Assembly: GCA_964215955.1 (NCBI GenBank)
Contig: CAXPDR010000031.1
Coordinates: 124,001 to 188,000 of the forward strand
Direction of reading: 5' to 3'
From: GCA-2706205 sp964215955
GTDB lineage: Bacteria; Bdellovibrionota; Bacteriovoracia; Bacteriovoracales; Bacteriovoracaceae
Length of the DNA stretch: 64,000 bases
Made by a program: the position numbers and the translations under genes. Below are positions 26,197-34,701 of the stretch, one piece after another (position 1 is the first letter of the stretch; each line of letters starts with the position of its first letter). The notes under the pieces were generated by a model. That model saw only the letters and a program-made list of their open reading frames with translations. It did no database searches and was not told the origin of the DNA.

Positions 26197-27606
26197 ATGA
26201 ATAATGATCTTACAACTCAACAAAAAGCACTTAAAATTAACCTAGACAACAATATTTATGGCACTTTTGCTGAAATTGGAGCCGGACAAGATGTAGCCGG
26301 AAACTTCTTTAAGGCAGGTGCTGCTTCTGGTACTGTGGCCAAATCTATCTCTGCTTATGACATGACTTTTTCTGATTCTATTTACGGAAAAGAAAAAAGT
26401 GGCCGTTATGTCTGTCAATCGAGAGTAGAAAAAATGGTGAACTATGAATATGATTTGGTAGAAGAAAGACTTGGTACTACTCATGGGCATTGCTCTTTTT
26501 TCTCTTTCGCAAATACTGTCTCTGCTAGAAATTTCCATGGAACAAACGAAGCCCACGGTTGGTTAGCTCTTAAGTTTCAACATGATAATAATTCTAGTCC
26601 AAGCGAATTGATTATTCATATTAGAATGCATGATCAATCTAATATTCTTCAACAAAAGGCCATAGGTGTTTTGGGTGTGAATATGATTTACGTTGCTTTT
26701 TATCAAAGAGCGACAATAGAAGATATTGTATCTGGGTTAATGGGAAATTTAACTAGAAGTAATATTGAAATCGATATGATTGAAACTAGAGGACCTGCTT
26801 TTTCCGATATTGATAACCGTCTTCTTAGTTTGCAACTTATTGTAAACGGTATTACAGATGCAGTTATGTTTGATGAAGATGGAACTGTTCGATTGGCCAA
26901 GGATGAACTTTATAAAAAGAACCTTATTGTCACTAGAGGAAGCTATAGACCGCCAACTAATGTCAATTTAGATATTCTCAAAACAGGTACAGAAAACTTT
27001 ACAACCGATATTAGTGATAAGAATATAGTCTCACTTGCCGAAATAACAATTAATCACTTAAAAGAAGATGGTGAAATAACTAAAGAAGACTTTCTTGCCA
27101 GAGTTGATTTATTAAGCTCAATTGGACAAAAGGTTCTTGTTACAAATATGCCGCAATTTATTCACCTTACCAATTATATTGCAGGGTTTAAGCCTAAAAA
27201 TATGGCGCTTGTATTTGGTGTTTATAATTTTATGCAACTTTTTGAAAACGATTTTGATATATTCCCTGGAGGAATTCTAGAAGCGCTTGGACGCTTATTT
27301 AGATCAAACATGAAAATCTATTTGTATCCTTATAGAGAAGAATCTAAAGATGATCAATTAATTGATCTAAATAATGTGAGTGTGAGTGAAGGTCATACTA
27401 AACTATTAGAATATATAATTGATTCAGGACAGGTGAAAAATCTTGAAGGTTATGATGATAGTCTTCTTCATATCTATTCTCGAAAAGTTTTAAAAATGAT
27501 TCGAAACGACGAGAAAGGCTGGGAAGAATTAGTGCCTAAGGCCATAGCAGATACTATAAATGAAAAATGTCTTTTTGGGCATCCCTGTACTCATGTGATT
27601 AAATAG
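26197..27606 (+). CDS. Conserved protein of unknown function
   Basis: The 469-residue soluble protein begins with the conserved N-terminal block NNIYGTFAEIGAGQDVAGNFFKAG, then KTISAYDM-like SKSISAYDMTFSD and YGKEKSGRYVCQSRVEKM. I recall this block from a widespread bacterial family that often carries misleading automatic names; its activity is not established. No membrane segment or signal peptide is seen. It converges on and overlaps the next lipoprotein gene by 8 bases. Confidence 0.75.
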   Translation: MNNDLTTQQKALKINLDNNIYGTFAEIGAGQDVAGNFFKAGAASGTVAKSISAYDMTFSDSIYGKEKSGRYVCQSRVEKMVNYEYDLVEERLGTTHGHCSFFSFANTVSARNFHGTNEAHGWLALKFQHDNNSSPSELIIHIRMHDQSNILQQKAIGVLGVNMIYVAFYQRATIEDIVSGLMGNLTRSNIEIDMIETRGPAFSDIDNRLLSLQLIVNGITDAVMFDEDGTVRLAKDELYKKNLIVTRGSYRPPTNVNLDILKTGTENFTTDISDKNIVSLAEITINHLKEDGEITKEDFLARVDLLSSIGQKVLVTNMPQFIHLTNYIAGFKPKNMALVFGVYNFMQLFENDFDIFPGGILEALGRLFRSNMKIYLYPYREESKDDQLIDLNNVSVSEGHTKLLEYIIDSGQVKNLEGYDDSLLHIYSRKVLKMIRNDEKGWEELVPKAIADTINEKCLFGHPCTHVIK

Positions 27607-28246
27607 TTTTTCTCTTTAAGTTTATTTTTTCACTGGCCATCTGGAGTTTAGATTCTAAATCTTTACGGAATTGGTCTTTAAAATAAATATATTCGTGTCC
27701 GTTTAATTTATTCTGTGCGTGAAACTGATTTAATATTGTAAATGTATCTTTTTCTATATATTGGGTAAGGCATTTGTTGAGATCATATTTTGAATGTTTT
27801 TCACAAAATTCTGAACGTGAATTCACAAGACTTTGTATATTTTTTTGATTTTTCTTCATCACAATGGCAACAATTTCGTTAAAGTTTTGTTTTACGACTT
27901 GAAAACCTGTTGTTTCTCTAAGGTTATCTAGTTGCTCATTACGAAGTTTTGGATGATTTTTTTTGAATTCTGTAAGGGTTTCTGTAATATATTTGTCGTA
28001 ACAAACTTTTACCTTTTTTGTTGTGTTTTCACAAAATAAAATTATTTGTTTTGGGTCCTGGTAACTTGAAAAATGAGGTACTGTATTATGTAGGCTTGCA
28101 ATTGAACGGCCTGTACTATTTTTCAGTTTTGTTAAAGCACCATGAGGCTGGAAGGCTTTCTTTTGACAGCTTGCCAACAGGGCACCAAAGATAAATAAGA
28201 ATAATGAATTTCCAATAGTAAAAGAGATAATTCTATTTAATTTCAT
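27599..28246 (-). CDS. Lipoprotein of unknown function
   Basis: The 215-residue protein has an N-terminal signal and lipobox ALLASC (Cys27). The mature part is helical and charged, with four further Cys residues (LFCENT, VKVCYDK, EFCEKH, NKCLTQY) that could form disulfides in the periplasm. No family is recognised. Confidence 0.65.
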   Translation of the reverse strand: MKLNRIISFTIGNSLFLFIFGALLASCQKKAFQPHGALTKLKNSTGRSIASLHNTVPHFSSYQDPKQIILFCENTTKKVKVCYDKYITETLTEFKKNHPKLRNEQLDNLRETTGFQVVKQNFNEIVAIVMKKNQKNIQSLVNSRSEFCEKHSKYDLNKCLTQYIEKDTFTILNQFHAQNKLNGHEYIYFKDQFRKDLESKLQMASEKINLKRKTI

Positions 28247-28330
28247 AAACCACCATGATTAAAAGTCAGACTTCCAATCTATCGGCATATTTTTCCTAAA
28301 CTTTAGGTGTTTACTCGGTTTAAATAAAAT

Positions 28331-28359
28331 TTGCTTCCTTAATTTTTCTAAGATATTAA
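28331..28359 (+). promoter_or_regulatory. Candidate promoter for leaderless lplA
   Basis: TTGCTT (28331-28336), 17 bases, then TATTAA (28354-28359) ends six bases before the ATG at 28366. There is no Shine-Dalgarno. It is the weakest of the similar promoters in this window. Confidence 0.3.
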
Positions 28360-28365
28360 ATAATC

Positions 28366-29358
28366 ATGCAATTTAAAGTATTTATATCTTCCTCTACTGA
28401 TCCTTTCGTTAATCTTACCTATGAGAACTCCCTTTTGACGATGATCCAAAAAGATGATGCCTGGTTATTTTTATATAAAAATACTCCCTCTATTGTAATG
28501 GGAAGGTTTCAAAACCCATGGATAGAGTGTGACTTTAAAAATATTCTTGAAGACAGGATTCATTTAGTGAGAAGGCAAAGTGGTGGGGGGACAGTCTATC
28601 ATGATTTGGGAAATCTAAATTTTTGTTTTTTACATGGTACCAGAGATCATAAAAAAGACATCAATCATAAAATTATTATAAATGCCTTAAAGCATTTTCA
28701 AATTGATTCCTTTTCCACAGATCGTTCCGATTTAAAAGTTAATTTTGACGGACTAAAAAAGATATCAGGTTCTGCGTTTAAGCAGAAGAAAGATAAAAGC
28801 TTTCACCATGGGACTCTTTTAATAGATGCGAATTTAGGAAAATTAAATAACTATTTAAAGAGTCCTCATACCGGTTCAGTTTCCAAGGGAACGAAGTCAA
28901 ATCCAAGTAAAGTTGTAAATTTGAAAAGCTTAAATGAAAATATCTGCGAAGAAAATTTAAAAGAATCAATCATAAAGTCTTTTTTTACTTTTTATGAAGA
29001 TAAAACTCTCGCTATTGAAACGGTCCAAGAAAATATAGTTTTAGACGAGCAATACCTCAAGCATTTAAAATCTAATTCTTGGGTTATGGATGAGACGCCT
29101 TATTGTGAACTTGTTATTGAACAAGCAAAGAATAAAGTTATAATTCAGGCCAAGAAAGGTACTATAATTGATGTTGAACTAGACTTAACATTTCTTGATG
29201 GGTTTGATTTGACTCTTGTTTCAAGAACGATGGAAAATAAAAAACTAACTAAACATTCCTTAGATTTAATCATTAGTGATCTTAGTAGTCTTGGTTTGGA
29301 CTCTAGTAGTGTTCAAAAATTTAAAGATTTTCTTAACTCAGGAGAGATTTTTTATTAG
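28366..29358 (+). CDS. lplA: Lipoate-protein ligase A
   Basis: The 330-residue enzyme has the family motifs SIVMGRFQNPW, VRRQSGGGTVYHDLGNLNF, DLKVNFDGLKKISGSAF and HHGTLLIDANL, plus the C-terminal accessory domain. It activates lipoate with ATP and attaches it to the E2 subunits of 2-oxoacid dehydrogenases and to GcvH. A ligase implies scavenging of lipoate, sensible for a predator. No ribosome binding site is seen; see the promoter entry. It overlaps the small convergent gene by 4 bases. Confidence 0.92.
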   Translation: MQFKVFISSSTDPFVNLTYENSLLTMIQKDDAWLFLYKNTPSIVMGRFQNPWIECDFKNILEDRIHLVRRQSGGGTVYHDLGNLNFCFLHGTRDHKKDINHKIIINALKHFQIDSFSTDRSDLKVNFDGLKKISGSAFKQKKDKSFHHGTLLIDANLGKLNNYLKSPHTGSVSKGTKSNPSKVVNLKSLNENICEENLKESIIKSFFTFYEDKTLAIETVQENIVLDEQYLKHLKSNSWVMDETPYCELVIEQAKNKVIIQAKKGTIIDVELDLTFLDGFDLTLVSRTMENKKLTKHSLDLIISDLSSLGLDSSSVQKFKDFLNSGEIFY

Positions 29359-29636
29359 TGGGCCGAGCAACTACCACAGCCACCAGTTTCTTGTGGTTTG
29401 GATAAATCAAGGAAGTCCCACATATCTTGATATTTTGTATTAAGAAAATTACAAGCCTCTTCAAGGGATGTGAATTCCTGTTGGAATTGTTCGTTATTTT
29501 CGTTATCTAAAACAGTAGCATAATAAGTAAATGTGTCATCTAGGATGTCAGGGGATGCTCCAAAACCAATGATTGCTTTGAGGTTTCCATTTGTATATTG
29601 TGCGTAATTCCAGTTATTTATTGTAAACTGACCCAT
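29355..29636 (-). CDS. Small protein with CGSC tail
   Basis: The 93-residue soluble protein is acidic and ends in GGCGSCSAH. The Gly-Cys-Gly-Ser-Cys tail could bind a metal or form a disulfide. No signal peptide or membrane segment is seen and no family is recognised. It is expressed alone, between lplA and rpmG on the opposite strand. Confidence 0.6.
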   Translation of the reverse strand: MGQFTINNWNYAQYTNGNLKAIIGFGASPDILDDTFTYYATVLDNENNEQFQQEFTSLEEACNFLNTKYQDMWDFLDLSKPQETGGCGSCSAH

Positions 29637-29757
29637 AAAAATTACCTTATTTTAGTAAAATGCATCATTTTTCTTTGACAAACTTAGCATAAAAATAGTA
29701 ACTTACCAATCCTTAATACATAAGAATTATAATTTTTGTAACATAATTGGAGGATAT

Positions 29758-29934
29758 ATGGCAAAGGGGCCAAGAGTAATAGTAACATTAGAGTGTACGG
29801 AAGCTAGAAAAATAGGGAAGTCACCTTCAAGATACACAACTACTAAGAACAAAAAGACGCATCCAGAAAGATTAGAAATTAAAAAGTATAATCCTTTCTT
29901 GAGAAAGCACACAGTTCATAAAGAAATTAAATAA
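29758..29934 (+). CDS. rpmG: 50S ribosomal protein L33
   Basis: The 58-residue protein starts MAKGPRVIVTLECTEAR and continues SRYTTTKNKKTHPERLEIKKYNPFLRKHTVHKE, the bacterial L33 pattern. The zinc-ribbon CxxC pairs are missing; only one Cys remains, so this is the zinc-independent form. GGAGG (29749-29753) lies 4 bases before the ATG. A strong terminator follows 23 bases after the stop. TTGACA at 29675-29680 is a possible -35. Confidence 0.95.
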   Translation: MAKGPRVIVTLECTEARKIGKSPSRYTTTKNKKTHPERLEIKKYNPFLRKHTVHKEIK

Positions 29935-29957
29935 TAACTCTAAATTCAAAGAGTGCT

Positions 29958-29984
29958 GGCCACCTAAATTAGGTGGCCTTTTTT
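29958..29984 (+). terminator. Rho-independent terminator of rpmG
   Basis: Perfect 8-base arms GGCCACCT (29958-29965) and AGGTGGCC (29971-29978) with loop AAATT are followed by TTTTTT. It ends only four bases before the start codon of the next gene. Confidence 0.92.
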
Positions 29985-29988
29985 ATAT

Positions 29989-30657
29989 ATGAAAAACTAT
30001 CCATTTAACTTTGATACCTTAAATAATTTTTCCAATGAAATTCTTTATACGAGATTTAATTCTGAAGAAGAGCTACTATTTAAAGAATTAAATACCAGAA
30101 AAAAGGAATTAAACTTTCCTGCAATTGAAAACAATATCGGACAATTCATTAGTTTTATGTGTTCTTTTTGGACGCCAAAAACAATTTTTGAAATGGGATC
30201 GGGATACGGACATAGTGCCTTTTGGTTTTTAAGAAAGAGTTGTCATTTACAGAAGATTATCCTTACTGAGAAAAGAAATGATCTGGAATCTGTTTTCCAT
30301 GATTTACCTTGGCCTGAAGAGTGGAAGAATAAAATGGATTATTTTCAAGGAGATGCCTTTGAAAAAATTAGAGATATTGATCAAGTTGATCTTTGTCTTA
30401 TTGATGGTGTAAAGGCGGATTATTTAAAGTTTCTAAAAACTATAGAGTCAAAAATTAAAGATGAAGGTGTCGTTCTTATTGATAATAGTTATTGGAGAGG
30501 ATCATTCTTGGATGACGAAATCGCAGGGAAAAAAGAATCCGCTAAAAAGATTAGAGAGCTTCACCAATTTCTTAAAGATACTAATGAATGGGAAGCTATC
30601 TTTGTTCCTTATGTAGATGGTCTTTGTATCTTAAAAAGAAAGGTTGCTAAGGTCTAA
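29989..30657 (+). CDS. Class I SAM O-methyltransferase (family 3 like)
   Basis: The 222-residue enzyme has the SAM motif FEMGSGYGHSAFWFL, an acidic TEKRNDLE loop, DLCLIDGVKADYLKFL and VLIDNSYWRGS, as in the caffeoyl-CoA/catechol O-methyltransferase family. The substrate is unknown. The ATG lies four bases after the T run of the rpmG terminator and has no ribosome binding site, so its expression signals are unclear. It converges on the DUF4340 gene. Confidence 0.85.
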   Translation: MKNYPFNFDTLNNFSNEILYTRFNSEEELLFKELNTRKKELNFPAIENNIGQFISFMCSFWTPKTIFEMGSGYGHSAFWFLRKSCHLQKIILTEKRNDLESVFHDLPWPEEWKNKMDYFQGDAFEKIRDIDQVDLCLIDGVKADYLKFLKTIESKIKDEGVVLIDNSYWRGSFLDDEIAGKKESAKKIRELHQFLKDTNEWEAIFVPYVDGLCILKRKVAKV

Positions 30658-31645
30658 TTTCAGAATACCTGATATAAAAGTTTTCTAAAAAATTCTTGTT
30701 AACCAAAAATGGGTACTTCCTGTTTGATGCTTTGATTAGGAAGTATTGCTTGTTCTCAATTTTTAAATCTGAAATTGATTTTATGGGATAACTTATTTGA
30801 TACTTTATTATTTCACCTTTATTGGTTTCAATCTCAATCTTATAGTTTGGATTTTTAAGATAATTTTCAATGACATTTTTTAACTCTTCATTGTTTTTAT
30901 CAATAATCATATGCGGTTGAGTTGCTAGTAATTTTTCAACTCTTTTGGTGACTCTATCATTACTGATCGTATTGTATTTTTGGAACTTCCAAAAACCATT
31001 GTTATTTGTAATGGTGTGAAGGGGACTTATATTTTTACCTTGATAAATCTTGAGCTTTACCAAATTGTTTGTGGTTGGTGAAAAGATTCGGGTATCGATG
31101 AAATCTGGCAGTTCAAGGCTTTGTAAATCACCTTGTAGAATTCCCGTTTGATAAATTTTGTTATCATTTTCTAAAACTAAAAATGAGGTGTTGTCGATGG
31201 AATTAATCAAACCCACTTTTAGAGTTTTTTCCTGCTTTTCCGTTTTCATATTTATAGTAATTGATGGATTATCTAGTGAAAAACTTTGAAAGTTTATAGG
31301 ATCATTCTTATGGATAGTAATGATTTTTATTGACTCTAAAGATGAACGAATTAAGTTTAGTGTAGACTCTTTTGCTGGCATAGATCTAGGTTCTTTTAAG
31401 AACCAGTGTTTATTTTCTTTTTGAATGGTAAATTCACCTATTCTATTTTTAATTTTTAAATGGGTAATGTCTTTTAAAAAGTTGGTTGTAATAGGGGATT
31501 TTGAAATATCTAAAGGTGTATTATCGAATTTGCTGTCTTGAAAAAATTCAACAAATCCCAAAAACATAACTAGGAGGCAACAAAAAATTGCGCTAAGCCA
31601 TGTCGATATTAAGTTACGGGTTTTTACAGAGTAAAGAGATTTCAT
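30647..31645 (-). CDS. DUF4340 domain protein
   Basis: The 332-residue protein has one N-terminal membrane helix (residues about 14-33) and a periplasmic beta-rich region with repeated halves (LKIKNRIGEFTIQKENKHWFL, VKLKIYQGKN with GFWKFQKYN). This matches the DUF4340 pattern, often found beside gliding-type ABC transporter genes; none is present here. Its start overlaps the stop of the upstream gene by one base (TAATG), so the two are translationally coupled. Confidence 0.7.
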   Translation of the reverse strand: MKSLYSVKTRNLISTWLSAIFCCLLVMFLGFVEFFQDSKFDNTPLDISKSPITTNFLKDITHLKIKNRIGEFTIQKENKHWFLKEPRSMPAKESTLNLIRSSLESIKIITIHKNDPINFQSFSLDNPSITINMKTEKQEKTLKVGLINSIDNTSFLVLENDNKIYQTGILQGDLQSLELPDFIDTRIFSPTTNNLVKLKIYQGKNISPLHTITNNNGFWKFQKYNTISNDRVTKRVEKLLATQPHMIIDKNNEELKNVIENYLKNPNYKIEIETNKGEIIKYQISYPIKSISDLKIENKQYFLIKASNRKYPFLVNKNFLENFYIRYSEIRP

Positions 31646-32562
31646 TAAAAACCTAAGTCATCAAAGTCATCATCTTCATCTTCATTGTCAGGTCTCTTTA
31701 ACTTTTTAGGTGGCTCTGGGATTTCAGGCTCTACCGATTTTAAAAAGTTTCTAAGTGTTGATCTTTCATTAGGAAATTTAAACAAGAAGATACATTGTAA
31801 TCTGTAGTCTGGTTTTCTATCACTTATTATGCTTGAGCTTCTAGAAATATTAGAAGTACCTACCACTTGTACCAACTGACTGAATGAATTGGGAATCATG
31901 AATTCAATGATAATATTTTGACCAACTATGAATGTATCTTTAGAAAAAACCATTATTTGGTCCATTTGAATATCACTTAATAGGCAAAAACCTTTTGATA
32001 TTTTTTCTTGGGAAGGAATGACTCTTTCAAACTCCTTTTGAGGAATATCTTTTTCTGCGTTAGCATCTGAATCATCATTCCCGTCGCTTTCTGCTGGAGA
32101 TAATCCTTGGTCTGCAAGCATTTGTGCTGCCATGGCCGCAGCTTCGTCATCTATTTCAGAGGAATCTTCTTCTTCAGGGGTTGCTTCTGCATTGACCTCT
32201 GGTTGCGCATCCTCTTCAGCCGCTTCCTCTGTTTCATCAGCCTCTTCTTCAGGTTCTCCACCACCAAGAGCTGCCATCATTGCCATAGCATCATCATCTA
32301 GAGGATTTCCTGATGAATCTAAGTTTTGATTTTCCTCTTCATTATCAGAATCTTCATCATCACTATTAGCCTGTAAATCAGAGTTTAAAAATTTAGTATA
32401 GAATTCTTGAATATGCTCGATATTAACTTTTTGATCAGGGTTTGGATTGGCCTGAATTTCCTTGGCAATAGCAGCTTCAATTTCGTCTCTAAGTTTCCAC
32501 ACGCGAATATCTATTCTTTTAACTTCAACTGGATGGTTACTTTTATTAATGATATTTGACAT
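31645..32562 (-). CDS. Acidic low-complexity protein with PilZ-like C-terminal part
   Basis: The 305-residue protein has a central, very acidic Ala/Glu/Asp tract (residues about 75-175) that is probably disordered. The C-terminal 110 residues resemble a degenerate PilZ fold: KGFCLLSDIQMDQIMVFSKD, a VGQNIIIEFMIP strand and YRLQCIFLFKF, without a clear RxxxR motif. The C-terminal tail is again acidic. It is predicted to be cytoplasmic and coupled to the DUF4340 gene, so it may signal to that membrane protein (inference). Confidence 0.6.
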   Translation of the reverse strand: MSNIINKSNHPVEVKRIDIRVWKLRDEIEAAIAKEIQANPNPDQKVNIEHIQEFYTKFLNSDLQANSDDEDSDNEEENQNLDSSGNPLDDDAMAMMAALGGGEPEEEADETEEAAEEDAQPEVNAEATPEEEDSSEIDDEAAAMAAQMLADQGLSPAESDGNDDSDANAEKDIPQKEFERVIPSQEKISKGFCLLSDIQMDQIMVFSKDTFIVGQNIIIEFMIPNSFSQLVQVVGTSNISRSSSIISDRKPDYRLQCIFLFKFPNERSTLRNFLKSVEPEIPEPPKKLKRPDNEDEDDDFDDLGF

Positions 32563-32601
32563 ACTTATATAATCTTATAATTTCATTAAAATATCTAGCC
32601 T

Positions 32602-32624
32602 TTAAGTTTAAATTTTAAACTTAA
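32602..32624. promoter_or_regulatory. Palindrome in the divergent region before the subtilase gene
   Basis: Perfect 10-base arms TTAAGTTTAA (32602-32611) and TTAAACTTAA (32615-32624) surround ATT. It lies between divergent starts at 32562 and 32725, so an operator is more likely than a terminator. Confidence 0.35.
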
Positions 32625-32724
32625 TACCTGATGGAATTAGTCTTTTAATCGATTTTCTGGCCCCGTGTTAAAAAGCTTAAATTTCTTTTAAAATAACCTT
32701 ACTAAATCTTTTCTTGGAGAGTGA

Positions 32725-34362
32725 ATGAACAAGTTTTTACTTTTTATTTCGTTTTATTGTTTTTGTTTTTCAATTTATGGATCAGAAAAATTAGCTCCTG
32801 TAGTCCTTGGGGAATATTTGATCAAAACTAGAGTAATTAAAAACAATGATACCTTAAAAGAAGATCTAAAAAGTAATGGTTTTGAAATTATAAGAAAAAT
32901 TCAAGATGATTTAGTTCTCGTTAAAGGTGAATCAAAGACAAGTATTAAATTTAATATTCAAAAATTAAACAAAATGAATAATGTCGAGTTTTCAGAACCA
33001 AATTATCTCTATAAGGCGATAGGGAAAAAGACAATCAAAGATCCTAAGTTCCCTAAGCTATGGGGTCTTCGAAACACAGGAAATAATAGTCCCAAATATA
33101 ACTTTGAAAAGGGGATTGTTGGTGCAGATATTTCGGCCTTAAATGCATGGAAAATTACGAAGGGTGATAAGAGAATTAAGATTGCTGTTATAGACACCGG
33201 GGTTGATTATAAACATCCAGATTTGAAAAACAATATTTGGGTAAATGAGAAAGAGAAAAATGGTAAAGCTGGTGTTGATGATGATGGTAATGGCTATATC
33301 GATGATGTTCATGGTTATGACTTTGCTAATAAAGATGGTGATCCAATGGATGGTAATGATCATGGAACTCATTGTGCTGGAACAATTGCAGCAGAACATA
33401 ATTCTATTGGAGTCGCAGGTGTAATGGCCCATGCCCAAATTGTTGCCGTTAAGTTTCTTACTGATGATGGTACAGGTTCTGCAGCCGGTGCAATTGAAGC
33501 TATAAATTATGCAACTAAAATTGGTGTTGATATCATGAGTAACTCTTGGGGTGGTGGGGGATTCTCTATTGCTTTAAAGCAGGCCATCGAAAAGGCAAGA
33601 GATGCAGGAATTGTCTTTACAGCTGCTGCTGGAAACTCCAATGACAATACAGATAATACGCCTCATTACCCTAGTAACTATCAGGTAGAAAATGTTATTT
33701 CTGTTGCAGCTCATACTATTGATGATCAATTAGCTAGTTTTTCAAGTTATGGAGGTAAAACTGTTCATATCGCTGCTCCAGGCCATAATATACTTTCGAC
33801 AACTTCTGGTGGAAAATATGATACATTCTCTGGTACATCTATGGCCACACCCCATGTCTCTGGAGTTATTGGTCTTTATTTAGCAAAACATGGTCTACCA
33901 ACTTTTCTCGAATTAAAAAGGGATTTACTCGCCACTTCGGTTTTTTCACCGGCTTATGATAAAACAACAATTGGTGGTGGGAGAGTTAATGCAGAATATT
34001 TTTTGAAAAAATTGAAACAGCCTAGGCCATCAAAACCAGATCCAAATAAATGGCAAAAAATTAAAGTCACTACATTTGAATCCAGACATCCATATGCCAA
34101 CAATATAAATTATTCTAAGACATTTAAGTTAACAGGGGCTAAATTTATTCGAGTTTTGGTAAAAGAGTTTGAAACCGAAGAAAACTACGATTATTTAAAA
34201 ATTAAAGACAAAACAGGGATTGTTATTCAAAAAGTACAAGGTAAAGGTAATAATTTTGTATCTGATTTTGTTCGCGGTGATGAAGTTACTTTAGAATTTA
34301 CTAGCGATCACAGTGTGAATTTGTGGGGATTTCAAGTTGAGGAATTAGAATTTATAAAGTAG
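32725..34362 (+). CDS. Secreted subtilisin-like protease with CUB-like tail
   Basis: The 545-residue protein has a signal peptide (MNKFLLFISFYCFCFSIYG), an inhibitor-type propeptide (residues about 27-100, ending VEFSEPNYLY), and an S8 domain with Asp157 (VIDTGVD), His213 (DHGTHCAG), Asn in SNSWGGG/AAGNS and Ser372 (GTSMATPH). After a Pro/Lys linker the last 105 residues (YDYLKIKDKTG, VTLEFTSDHSVNLWGF) resemble a CUB domain, which may bind substrate or surface glycans. It probably degrades prey or environmental proteins. TTGGAGAG precedes the start. Confidence 0.93.
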   Translation: MNKFLLFISFYCFCFSIYGSEKLAPVVLGEYLIKTRVIKNNDTLKEDLKSNGFEIIRKIQDDLVLVKGESKTSIKFNIQKLNKMNNVEFSEPNYLYKAIGKKTIKDPKFPKLWGLRNTGNNSPKYNFEKGIVGADISALNAWKITKGDKRIKIAVIDTGVDYKHPDLKNNIWVNEKEKNGKAGVDDDGNGYIDDVHGYDFANKDGDPMDGNDHGTHCAGTIAAEHNSIGVAGVMAHAQIVAVKFLTDDGTGSAAGAIEAINYATKIGVDIMSNSWGGGGFSIALKQAIEKARDAGIVFTAAAGNSNDNTDNTPHYPSNYQVENVISVAAHTIDDQLASFSSYGGKTVHIAAPGHNILSTTSGGKYDTFSGTSMATPHVSGVIGLYLAKHGLPTFLELKRDLLATSVFSPAYDKTTIGGGRVNAEYFLKKLKQPRPSKPDPNKWQKIKVTTFESRHPYANNINYSKTFKLTGAKFIRVLVKEFETEENYDYLKIKDKTGIVIQKVQGKGNNFVSDFVRGDEVTLEFTSDHSVNLWGFQVEELEFIK

Positions 34363-34391
34363 ATATAATTGTTGAATAAGTGGAGTGTTTT

Positions 34392-34640
34392 ATGTCGAAA
34401 AATTATCTTGATGGAGATTTATATAAAAAAAGCAGTGTAGGAACCTCAATTGCTTCAAGTGAAGATGAATTGGATATTGAGGTTAAGTATAGTTGGTTTG
34501 GCTGGTTTATGCTAACTTGGTTTGGAACCACACAAAACCCTTATTATATAGCCTTTATTTGTAAAAAAACTGGTGAAAAATTCGAAGAATTTACAAAGAA
34601 AAAAGATATTGAATATTATATGCTATATCGTGTAGTTTAA
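34392..34640 (+). CDS. Small hypothetical protein
   Basis: ATG 34392 is chosen because TGGAG lies six bases upstream; the in-frame GTG at 34380 would be inside it. The 82-residue protein has an aromatic central segment (YSWFGWFMLTWFG) that could be membrane-associated. No family is recognised. Its stop codon contributes the first A residues of the terminator that was split by the insertion element. Confidence 0.55.
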   Translation: MSKNYLDGDLYKKSSVGTSIASSEDELDIEVKYSWFGWFMLTWFGTTQNPYYIAFICKKTGEKFEEFTKKKDIEYYMLYRVV

Positions 34641-34650
34641 AAAAGCCTCT
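34639..34650. terminator. Left half of a bidirectional terminator split by the IS
   Basis: AAAAAAGCCTCT is a perfect 12-base complement of AGAGGCTTTTTT at 36056-36067. Removing the IS and one GTC copy restores a hairpin with an 8-base loop (AGCTGTCA) between the small gene and glnK. Confidence 0.75.
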
Positions 34651-34654
34651 AGCT

Positions 34655-34657
34655 GTC
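34655..34657. repeat. Target site duplication, left copy
   Basis: GTC here is repeated at 36052-36054, directly outside the other IS end. Three-base duplications are usual for the IS3 family. Confidence 0.75.
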
Positions 34658-34701
34658 TGATCTGTACCCCAAAAAAAGGACAGGTTAATAAAAGGCCCAA
34701 G

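Noticed and set aside
32107..32329. Two plus-strand open frames rich in Ser and Ala or in Cys and Phe
   Set aside because: They are the antisense of the acidic low-complexity tract of the 31645-32562 gene.
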